A stretch of 64,000 bases of DNA from Zelopaecilomyces penicillatus (lineage: Eukaryota > Ascomycota > Sordariomycetes > Hypocreales > Pseudodiploosporaceae), in contig VCCP01000002.1 of NCBI GenBank assembly GCA_005765155.1, forward strand, positions 5,642,001-5,706,000. The letters are read 5' to 3'. This document shows, piece after piece, positions 21,596-30,454 of the stretch. A program made the translations under genes and the position numbers. Below the pieces are notes generated by a model. That model saw only the letters and a list, made by a program, of their open reading frames with translations. It searched no databases and was not told the origin of the DNA. Position 1 is the first letter of the stretch. Every line of letters starts with the position of its first letter.

Positions 21596-23257
21596 ATGGC
21601 TAGTATAGGTGGTACCGATGGCGAGGCCGCTCCCGGCCGCCTTCTGCTTCTCTCTAACCGCCTGCCCATTACCATCAAGCGTTCTGATGATGGAAGCTAC
21701 AGTTTTTCCATGTCATCAGGCGGCCTGGTAACTGGGCTGAGCGGTCTCAGCAAGACCACCAGTTTCCAATGGTACGGCTGGCCTGGGTTGGAGGTTCCTG
21801 AGAACGAGGTTGACGGCATGAAGCGTCGCCTCAAGGAGGAATACGGCGCTCATCCAGTTTTCATCGACGATGAGCTTGCCGACAGACACTACAATGGTTT
21901 TGCAAGTACGTTCAGATGAAGCGTATTGACTTTCACTCCCTTGTTCAAAAGACCCTGCTAATATCCGAGTTTCCACACTACAGACTCCATCCTATGGCCG
22001 CTCTTTCACTACCACCCTGGTGAAATTACCTTTGACGAATCTGCCTGGGCAGCCTACCAAGAGGTCAACCGACTTTTTGCCAAAACAGTCATCAAGGACG
22101 TACAAGACGGCGACCTGATTTGGGTTCATGATTATCACTTGATGCTGCTTCCCCAGATGCTGCGAGAAGAGCTTGGCGACACCAAAAAGAATGTCAAGAT
22201 CGGCTTCTTTTTGCACACCCCTTTCCCTAGCAGCGAAATCTACCGCATTCTTCCTGTTAGAGAATCGCTTCTGGCTGGCCTCCTCGATTGTGATCTCATC
22301 GGTTTCCACACATACGACTATGCCAGACATTTCCTTAGCAGTTGCTCTCGCATTCTCGATGCCCCCACAACCCCTGGTGGCGTGGATTGGAATGGACGCT
22401 TCGTTACGATCGGTGCCTTCCCAATCGGCATTGACCCGGACAAGTTTGTTGAGGGTCTCAAGAAACCAAAGGTGCAAGAGCGCATCGCTGCTCTGAGCCG
22501 CAAGTTCGAGGGCGTGAAGCTTATTGTCGGCGTTGATCGTCTTGACTATATTAAAGGCGTGCCCCAGAAACTCCATGCTCTCGAAGTGTTTTTGACCGAG
22601 CATCCGGAGTGGATTGGCAAAATCGTCCTTGTTCAGGTTGCCGTCCCTTCCCGTCAAGATGTTGAGGAGTATCAGAATCTTCGCGCCGTTGTTAATGAGC
22701 TGGTCGGTCGAATCAACGGCAAATTTGGCACAATTGAATTTATGCCAATTCACTTTCTGCATCAATCTGTCAATTTCGACGAACTCACAGCCCTTTATGC
22801 CGTTTCCGATGTCTGCCTTGTATCCTCAACCCGTGATGGCATGAACCTCGTATCCTACGAATACATTGCCACTCAGCGCGATAATCATGGTGTCATGATA
22901 CTGAGTGAGTTCACTGGCGCCGCACAATCGCTCAATGGAAGTCTCATTGTCAACCCTTGGAACACCGAGGAGCTTGCCAACGCCATTCACGATGCTGTTA
23001 CCATGAGCCCTGAGCAACGTGAGGCAAATTTCCGCAAGTTGGAGCGCTACGTCTTCAAGTACACCAGCGCATGGTGGGGCGCCAGCTTCGTGGCAGAGAT
23101 GACTAGGCTCAGCTCCGAAAGCACCCAACCCAAGACACTGCGCAATGTCTCCGGGGCAGTTGTTGATCTGGGCCAGAAAGTAGTTCAGGCTGCTGAGGAT
23201 ATTGGAAAGGCAGTGATTGGTGACCAAACTGCTGATGAGGCAAAGGCACCCCAGTAA
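21596..23257 (+). CDS. TPS1: Trehalose-6-phosphate synthase (GT20)
   Basis: UDP-glucose:glucose-6-phosphate glucosyltransferase, the first step of trehalose synthesis; a cytosolic enzyme central to stress tolerance and control of glycolytic influx. Exons 21596-21905 and 21984-23257 (GTACGT donor, TACAG acceptor) give 527 residues, the usual size for the catalytic-only Tps1. Visible motifs are LLLLSNRLP near the N-terminus, GGLVTGLSGL (glucose-6-phosphate binding loop), WVHDYHLMLLP, VGVDRLDYIKGVPQKLHA (nucleotide-sugar site) and SSTRDGMNLVSYEYIA. No Tps2-type phosphatase domain is fused. The C-terminal about 50 residues after MTRLSSE are variable and non-catalytic. The start ATG lies in a good context (ACAATATGGC) after a CT-rich leader. 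Confidence 0.96.
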
Positions 23258-23808
23258 TTTTGCATTAAAAGTCATGTTAGTTTCATCTCGAGTCGAGACG
23301 CATAAAGCGATGAATTAGTGGCGTCATATGGTTGTTTACTTAGTTATAGTCGGGTTACTCTATTTCCAAATGCTTGAAATACGATGTGCCACATGGCTCA
23401 TTGAACATATTATCTCCTTTCTACCCACTGTAAATAAATACCCCTGGCAAATTGAGAGGTTCGACTGAATACTGTGCTCGCCAAGAAACCAGATTTTGCA
23501 CATCATCAACATTTACGACAGAGCATCCACGAAAGAGATTCCAGATCTTCACATGTGCAGACTTCTAAACTGAAGAAAAGAAGATAAAAAAAGGTATATA
23601 GAAAGGAAACAAAGTGAGTCAGTTCTAACCAACTCAAGTACCTCTGTTCGATTTCCGAGAATAGGCATGCTATGGTATCCGTTACTTTCCCCCAATCACA
23701 TTGCCCTTCATCCCAAACAACATCTCGACGAAGCCCCGCCGGACTTAAAAAATAAAAACGCCACATTGACTTCGTTTCCGACTCTCAAACCAATCCATCC
23801 ACATTTGC
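23258..23808. other. Convergent spacer TPS1 / VID27
   Basis: A 0.55-kb spacer holding both 3' UTRs; an A-rich stretch at 23575-23610 is the only notable composition. No gene seen. Confidence 0.6.
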
Positions 23809-26600
23809 TTAGTATGGCGACTCGACAATATCATCTTTACCAAGCTTGTATCGACCGCTCTCCCTCGTGCCAATCTTAGCAGAGCTCCTCCGTCCGGCAC
23901 CGAAAAGCCGAGGATCTCCAACAATGCTTTCACGTGTTGGCTTCTTGAAGCTCTGCTTTGCCACCATGTTGACTTCGTTGGGCAATGCCACGATGACATT
24001 CTTGTCTGATCCAAACTTGAAGTCATCTGCCATGACTTCCTGGTCATACCGCTTGATCTTGTAAGGCGCCTTCGAGCCACGGAGAACCCTCTTCAAGTTC
24101 CACTCGATGATGTAAGGACCAGTCGCAGTAATGATACTTGTCTCCTCTGCACCCTCTCCTGTATTGAATTTGGCTTGTGTAAATGTAATCGGTCTGCCAG
24201 TTTCATGATAGAATTGTGCAACGTGCTCAGGTGTGAGGCCAAGACGGCGAGGTCGAGGCTTCGAGTCGGCAGAGAAACCTTTCTCAAAGCCAAGTTTTCC
24301 TTCATTCTTGCCGTCTTTCTGCATGGCATCGACGAGGAGAATGTAGTTTGCTGTCGTTCCCAAAATCCATCGACCGTCAGCAGAGACGTCCATGCCAGTA
24401 ATTGGGTCGCCAAGGGCAGGTAGTTGAGTTTTCGCTCGGATACCAAGACGATCAAAAAGTCGGATATCACCCTTGTTACTCGCTACGGCAATATAGCCCT
24501 TCTCTGTAGTTGCAAGAGCAGAAAAGTCATTTTTGGACGCATACTGCTTCAGATCAGAGTCAACGAGCTTATTACCCGCGAGTCGAGGGTCGATTCGGTA
24601 TAGCGCGTTGTGGGAAATACCCAAGAAAGTTTGCTCCGAAGTCATCTGAGCAAACTTGTTTTCAGGGGCAAATGTGGTTACGGGGATGTCGTCATGAACA
24701 TTCCACTCATCAACAACCTTTCCATACTCAATATCCATGCGATAGAGCTTAGTGGGATCGATATCATTCTGCATGATCAGGTCTCGATCCTCTTTGTGCA
24801 ACATCACCTTCTTGGGGTTCATAAGCTTGCCGCCGGGTGTTGTCACCTTGGATATGTTGGTGGAGAACTTGAGGTGATTGTCGGGGGTATGCGCAAACAC
24901 GCCAATCTTCGATCCTCGGACGACAAACGAGCGATCATGCTTGTAGCCAACTGCGAGCTGGGAGTTGATTTCACCGTCACCTCTGCGCTCTGCAAGCTCC
25001 TCCTCCTCTTCCGAATCGTACTCTTCGCTTCTAATGCCTTCATCCTCGGTCGTATCCTCTTCCTCTTCTTCCTCCTCCTCCTCAATAGGTGGCGCATCAT
25101 CCATGTTAAGATCCCCGAAAGCATCAAGAACGTATTCCCGTTCCTTCTCCTGAATCTTGGCCCATTTGGTCTCATTCAATCGCTCCCAGATAGCCTGCAT
25201 CACCGCCTCTTGGAATTTCTCCAAGGTGGGCTGGTCTTTGAACCGGAGAAGCCAGGATCTAGCAGTTCCGTCGCTGGAGAAGTGATTGAAGACAAACGAA
25301 AGGTACTCGAAGTCGAAAACTGGGTTGAATTCGGCAACGACTGGTGTTCCTAGGAACGACTGGGCCTTGCCATCAATCTGTAGCCAATACTCCCACTTAC
25401 CGACCTCTGAAACCGTGACAATGACAGAGTCTTCGACCAAGGCAAAATGCCCTGGCTGAGGGTCGAATAAATGCAGCTCTGCAACTACGGTTGCATATAT
25501 CGAAATGGCCTGGGGAGGTGAATCTGGCTCATGAGATGGCTCAGGAGAATCATCCCGTGGGGCCGGTTCAGGCGCAGCTTCACGCTTGGCGGAAGAGTTC
25601 GCGGCATTCTTCTTGGAGAACATATCGTCAACGGACTCAATAGAGCGAGCAAGGGTTGGGCTATGAAGAGGACTGGCGGGTGGAATGGGGTTCTCTTCGT
25701 GAAACTCGAACTGCTCAAAGTCCTCTTCAGAGGCGGTAGTATGAGGCTTGCGGTATTTTCTTTCGTATTGGCACTCCTGAGCGACTCTAACAAATTTCTC
25801 AACCTGAGAGGATGTGACAACGTTGTCGCAGATAAATTCGTAAACGTCGCCCGTGTCCCCGCTCAAATCTCTCCAGGCAAGCACGGTTTCACCAGCCTCT
25901 CGGATCTCGACTCGGAAGTGGAGAGCTTCGTCTAGTAGGAAAGTCTTCTCGTCGCGTTCTACAGAAAGAGCATCGAGCTCGGCTTCGTCTCCTTCCTCTT
26001 CCGCAAGCAATTCAGCTTCGCCCTCTTCGAAGACTCGCTGAACCACGAGCTGGTATTGAAAGTCTTGATTGGTTCGACGGACACGGATTGCAGAGTCCTT
26101 GAAGATGAGCTCTGAATAGCCCTTAGGAGAGAGCGGCCGGACGAGGTAGAGTTGACCTTGTGGGAGCTCGATAAGCGCTTCCTGGGTGCTTGAGCCGAAA
26201 ATCAGCTTTCCGACTGTGATTGCGTATGGTTAGTTAGCTTGCTGGTCTAGAGGCCAAATAAACAGTGCTGGTTGCATTTGCGACAAAACAGAGAGAGACA
26301 GGCACGTGTTGGGGGAGATGGAAGTCTGGACAACTAGGTGAAAACAGAACGAAGCAGGAAAGACCCTAGTCTTTCTTTAAATCTCCTGCCATGAACCTGT
26401 CAAGCCTGTTTGCCAGCCCAAATGAAGGCGGGGGATCAGCGCATGGTTTGGGCCCTTGGCTGCGGCGACTGCCTGCAACGGAATGCTTGCTTCCTGGTTG
26501 TCATGCGCATGAGGTGGTTTGCTGCAGGGCAAAACGGCATTTGTTCGCTCAACCCATAACGTCCCAGACGAATTCACATACCGTTTCTCAGAACAAACAT
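23809..26600 (-). CDS. VID27: Vid27-family protein (vacuolar import and degradation)
   Basis: Conserved fungal and plant protein linked by yeast genetics to vacuolar degradation of fructose-1,6-bisphosphatase; its biochemical role is poorly known. Two exons (26600-26582 and 26213-23809) give 807 residues. The first exon is only 19 bases, encoding MFVLRN plus one base. Its GTATGT donor joins, after a 368-nt intron, to the acceptor at 26214, giving MFVLRNVGKLIFGSST, the expected family N-terminus. The open frame upstream of 26046 carries no ATG before a stop, so the distant short exon is needed. The N-terminal half is a PH-like region with EFNPVFDFEYLSFVFNHF, then an acidic run (EEEEEEEEED). 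The C-terminal half is the Vid27 WD40-like propeller (FLGISHNALYRIDPRL to VIVALPNEVNMV). Confidence 0.93.
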
Positions 26601-27528
26601 GCTGGCAGGTATGCGTATGCCGTGGCCGTGGCCTGGTGCTGTATCGTTTGCAGTCTCTTTCGGGGTTTCTTTTGCAGTCGCTTTGGCTGGCGCGTGCGGG
26701 GCAGGGCGAGGGGCCTTGGTAGTTATCGGTATCGGTATCGCAAGGAGATGACAGTGGAGGGGCCGACGGGGATCACAGGACTGGCAGTACTGGCAGTACT
26801 GGCAGGGCTGGAAGAATAGGAGGAACGGGAGGGACTGAAGGGAGGCCTTGAGGCTTGGGGGGGAAACATCAAAATATGCACGGACGAAAGACCAAATCTC
26901 AAAGCACGCCAAGGCGTTGCGAGAGCTAAAAAGCAGGTTGGCGTGCTGATGCCAGAGGCTTATTTAACTTGTCAGGCGCCGTTCGCCCAGCATGCGTCAT
27001 GACCACGATAACAGCCTTAAACCGTGGTTTGCTGGTGGGTGGGCTGTCGGGAAAACGCCATTCTAAACCTAATTCGGCCAGCATTTCACCCACTTATACC
27101 GTCCAAGAGCGGATAAGATCTGCGGGATGCCAGACTAGAGCTATTTGTTACAATTATAACGTTGAAAGGTCTTAATCTTGAGTTGAGTGAGTTTCTGGCC
27201 GAGTTCAGTCAGCCAAAAGAGCTGATGGTAAGCGTGTTATCGTGAATGAAAACGAGTCAAAGTTGTGTGTTTCTCGGTTCTGCATTCGTCTGTTTGAATG
27301 AGAAGTTGGGCATCTGTCGGCACTAGAACGGCGTTCAAACTTGGCATTGCCCTAAAACTTGCAATCTTGTGCAAGTACCTTTTACGAATCCTTATTCAGA
27401 GTTCCAGAGTCCGATAAAATGTGTTTTTTCAGAGAGAAACGGAATGCAGATACATTGTATTGCCAGTCAATTCGACCCCAACGCTCACAGTATACAATAA
27501 GTTGCCGAATTTTCATCCCAAATATCTT
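26601..27528. other. Spacer between VID27 and tRNA-Leu
   Basis: This is the upstream region of VID27. It contains GCCGTGG-type short repeats, a triple CTGGCAGTA tandem at 26780-26809 and A-rich DNA before the tRNA. ORFs here run through these low-complexity stretches and are not credible. Confidence 0.5.
26780..26809. repeat. 9-bp tandem repeat (CTGGCAGTA)
   Basis: Tandem copies of CTGGCAGTA, the last degenerating to CTGGCAGGG, upstream of VID27. No function is evident. Confidence 0.65.
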
Positions 27529-27626
27529 GGCAAGATGGCCGAGTTGGTTATGGCGCCAGGTTAAGGCTACCTTAACAGCAATTCCTGGTGGAGCAATCCT
27601 CGTGGGTTCAAATCCCACTCTTGTCA
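27529..27626 (+). tRNA. tRNA-Leu (anticodon AAG) with intron
   Basis: The full cloverleaf can be folded by hand. The acceptor stem GGCAAGA pairs with TCTTGTC, with A as discriminator. The D stem is GCC/GGC. The anticodon stem CCAGG pairs with CCTGG around TTAAGG, giving anticodon AAG at 27563-27565. The long variable arm GGA-GCAA-TCC is typical of leucine tRNA. The T arm is GTGGG-TTCAAAT-CCCAC. A 16-nt intron lies at about 27567-27582, one base 3' of the anticodon, the canonical position for nuclear tRNA introns. AAG would be deaminated to IAG and read CUN codons. Confidence 0.95.
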
Positions 27627-28015
27627 TTCGACTTTTGGACATTCGGTCTCTTTTTGCTTCCATTTCCTCTTCCTCTGTTTGCAATCAGAGATTGTGTGTT
27701 TTCAACCACTGGCAAACTTTACATAGCTCATTGCCAAGGCATTAGTATCTGTGTGTTTCATTCCCACTAGTATGTGAGACAAAAGTTTTGCCGTGACGAT
27801 GCCTGCAGGTCGGACATCAAGATGATCCACATACAGGACAGTGACAAGTAGTAGTATGTATGAAAGTCTGAACAGTCGGGGTTTCCCAAATCTCTAAGAG
27901 ATTATCAAGGTATATGTAAACGCGGTCTGAAATTACCATTAGCCATGAGCTTTGTGTGTACTGGGTGTGAATACCTCCTCGATCCATGACTATTCATTCT
28001 CACCACCACAAGAAG
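27627..28015. other. Spacer tRNA-Leu / HTH protein gene
   Basis: A 0.39-kb spacer. Thymine runs directly after the tRNA (CTCTTTTTGC near 27649) could terminate RNA polymerase III. Nothing else is seen. Confidence 0.5.
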
Positions 28016-28585
28016 TCATCGTTTCTTCTTGGGCCTACCTGACCGTGGTGCATCGACAACATGAACCATTTGGACTGGTGATCCAGGGACATATCCCCGC
28101 TTTCTCGCTCTTCCCAATAGTTTGGCAAAGGCTACACGGCTGATGCCGCATTTCGTCTCAATCTCCTTGGGTTTGATGCCCTCGCCAAAAAGAGCCAGCG
28201 CAGCTGCTCTGGATGCGATGGAAGATTCGGGCCCTCTCCTGATAGTAGTAGTGTGCGAGGACTCGTTAGGCTCGGTTGATATTCTTGCCTTGAAGTTTGC
28301 GGCCTCACGCTTCAGGGTAGGGGAGGCAGCATCTCCAGTGTCCTCAGCAGTCTGGACGCTGTCGCTACAGGTACCTGTGGGTGTTGCTAGCGGAGGATCA
28401 GCGGACACATCCCTGTGATTCAGGCCATCTGTCGCTGTAGCCTTGACTGTCGCTGTAGCCTTGACTGTCGCTGTAGCCGTAACTGAAGTTGCTATTACAA
28501 CTGTTGCTGTAGCTGCCATGTCTGCATGTGTTGTTGCTGTGTCATGAATCTTGCAAGATACTGCGGGCATCGACGGCTTCTCCAT
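28016..28585 (-). CDS. Helix-turn-helix (transposase N-terminus-like) protein
   Basis: Single-exon gene of 189 residues. The N-terminal half is low-complexity Ala/Thr/Val, built partly from an 18-bp DNA repeat encoding VKATAT. Residues about 125-170 read as a homeodomain-like HTH (RAAALALFGEGIKPKEIETK then CGISRVAFAKLLGRA). The end is PRSGRPKKKR, preceded by VVDA. In my knowledge, HTH followed by DAPRSGRP is characteristic of the DNA-binding N-terminus of fungal Tc1/mariner-like transposases and of stand-alone fungal proteins derived from them. No DDE catalytic domain follows: the frame stops right after the basic tail, and I find no continuation downstream. It is either a domesticated DNA-binding protein or a truncated transposase remnant. 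It lies next to a tRNA gene. Confidence 0.6.
   Translation of the reverse strand: MEKPSMPAVSCKIHDTATTHADMAATATVVIATSVTATATVKATATVKATATDGLNHRDVSADPPLATPTGTCSDSVQTAEDTGDAASPTLKREAANFKARISTEPNESSHTTTIRRGPESSIASRAAALALFGEGIKPKEIETKCGISRVAFAKLLGRARKRGYVPGSPVQMVHVVDAPRSGRPKKKR
28431..28484. repeat. 18-bp coding minisatellite in the HTH gene
   Basis: Three consecutive 18-bp copies (two identical, GTCGCTGTAGCCTTGACT, and one with two changes) inside the HTH gene. The period is a multiple of three, so copy-number change would keep the reading frame. Confidence 0.85.
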
Positions 28586-28813
28586 AATGGAAGTTGGACG
28601 AGGCTGGCAGTTGTCGAAAACCTTGGGCTCGGCCTGCGCGGAATGAATGCCAAGTTAGAGATGCGCCTTCATTCGCTGCATTGCTCGTGAACAACTATCT
28701 GTAGATGTTGGCCACTCAGGTCTTCAGTTCTTGCGCCTACCTCGTACACCATCGTACTCTTTCAGCCTCGAGACTACCGAACTACACACGCCGTCTACGC
28801 TATGATGATGCAG

Positions 28814-29415
28814 CTAATTCTTGACATGTACAGAATACAGCCACTTGAATACTGCATCAATACCGTGCAAAGTAGCTTCGCACTCACATGGCGTTGATAC
28901 AGCATTGTACCAGTTCTGATCGACCGTCCAGTACGAGAAGATATCCGCATGACTGCCGGCAAGGTCGGTAGTTATAGTTGGCCAAACCCCTTTTAATATC
29001 ATACTAATAATCCAGTAAATCAGCTGCCAAAAGCTTTCAGCTTCACACTGATTCACTCCAGGACGCATCCTATCTTGATGGCCAATCGCTGTTCGCATCG
29101 CGGCAAGAGGAGAACAAACATCTTTAAACACAATCACAGTCTTTGACAGATACACATCGACCACAAATCACGCCACTTCCTCATCTAGCAGACAATAAAC
29201 GCCAGCGCCACCAGGTGAAGACTGACATGACCATGAGTCGTCGCGATTTGCCTGTGCGTCGTGTGTGCAGAGAGCAAAATTACCCCTGAAGACGTGAACA
29301 GGGGCACGTGTAGAAAACCAGAATACCAAGTGCGATGGACGCTGTTATTGCTATCGAAGGCCATAAAAGCCAATCCCGATACGGCACTTTGAAAAATTGC
29401 CAAGCAGTATTTCAT
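28814..29415 (-). CDS. Possible small secreted orphan protein (weak)
   Basis: Two minus-strand open stretches, 29415-29185 and up to 29164-28814, may be exons of one gene. The first begins MKYCLAIFQSAVSGLAFMA, a signal-peptide-like start. A GTAATT donor after TSSG (about 29287) and an AAG acceptor near 29144 would join it in frame to the second stretch. That is rich in aromatics and ends CECEATLHGIDAVFKWLY plus a short tail. I recognise no family. The splice prediction has a non-ideal donor and acceptor, so the model may be wrong; the C-terminal block alone looks coding in composition. It would be divergent from the Cys-rich gene at 29923. Confidence 0.3.
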
Positions 29416-29922
29416 GGTAGAGCAACAGGAAGTTCTAACCTCAAGACTCTTTACGGAAGTTCAAGGCCAATCTATCACAATGGGCGATCTCTAATAGTTG
29501 AGGGGAAGCTCAAATCGCCCAACTCAGAATAGATCCAGTGAAGTGTTGACCATTTGAAAATATAGAGAGACGGAAAAAGAGTACAAGGCAAACTAATTTG
29601 GTGACTCTGAACATCTTGAGTGCATGGTGACATTTCTAGAGACTGATCTGGCCATCACCAACTCAAATATGGACGCTTAAAGCTGCAATTTGCCGTTTAG
29701 AGAATTGATTAACCGTTCAAAATTATCTATATAAAACCAGCAAGACGCCGGCTTTCTCTCGATTACTTGCAACCACAAATTCAAAGCCTTCACCCAACTA
29801 ACAATCTGCTTCAGCACAAACAGTCGGCCGTCAACGGAAAAGCCAACAAACGTCTTTGATATCGAGAAGCAGAAAAGGTAAAAAAGAAAAAACCAGAAAA
29901 AAACATCAGTTTACTTTTCAAC
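29416..29922. promoter_or_regulatory. Divergent promoter region with TATA box
   Basis: Spacer between the possible secreted-protein gene (-) and the Cys-rich gene (+). A good TATA element (TATATAAAA, 29728-29736) is followed by a C/A-rich leader with AACCACAAATTC and CAACTAACAATC, typical of expressed fungal genes. It supports real transcription of the small gene at 29923. Confidence 0.55.
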
Positions 29923-30258
29923 ATGTGCGTAATCAAAGGTGTTAGGGTCCACTGCGCCTGCAAAGACTCTCGGTGCCGTAACCGCCGCGACTTCGTCGAC
30001 CGGGACGCCCAGGGCAACGTCATCAGGCATGCCGGCCACGGCTGGTGCTCTCTCAAGAAAGAGCTAGTTTACATCTGCGGTGTTGGATGGCAACTCTTTC
30101 AGAGCGGCCAAATGAAGTTTGTCGATGTTGCTACCTACACGGTTGAGGAGGTCGTACCACATGCGGGCGTTACTGTTGAGTGGGAGGTCATGACGAGCTC
30201 AAACCACACGGCAACGATTTGCGATGACTGTCGTAATCAGAAACATAAAGTAAGTTGA
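29923..30258 (+). CDS. Small cysteine-rich orphan protein
   Basis: ORF of 111 residues with no recognised family. It has eight cysteines in small groups (CACKDSRC, WCSLKKELVYIC, ICDDC), suggesting metal binding or disulfides. There is no signal peptide: the start MCVIKGVRVHC is polar, so an intracellular zinc-binding role is more likely than secretion. A TATA box lies about 190 bp upstream. A consensus GTAAGT donor at 30250 falls three codons before the stop. If spliced to the AG at 30297-30298, the frame would extend about 22 codons more to a TGA. The end of the protein is therefore uncertain. Confidence 0.5.
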   Translation: MCVIKGVRVHCACKDSRCRNRRDFVDRDAQGNVIRHAGHGWCSLKKELVYICGVGWQLFQSGQMKFVDVATYTVEEVVPHAGVTVEWEVMTSSNHTATICDDCRNQKHKVS

Positions 30259-30454
30259 ACAGAGAATGAGTCACAATGACTTTGGGGCACAAATTAAGGG
30301 GTTCAACGGATTGCTATACTATATGCTGGTCTCCATACCTGAGGTAATGAGCGAAGAATTCTCATGAGAAGTAGACGGAGAAAGAATAATGAGCAAAAAT
30401 AACAGAAAAAGAATGATGGTAGAGTAGCTACCCGCAAGCACTAGCAATAGAATC

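Noticed and set aside
21992..22765. 257-codon minus-strand ORF opposite TPS1
   Set aside because: Shadow of the GT20 catalytic domain; no motif of its own.
24610..25353. 247-codon plus-strand ORF opposite VID27
   Set aside because: Leu/Phe-rich shadow of the acidic run and conserved core of VID27.
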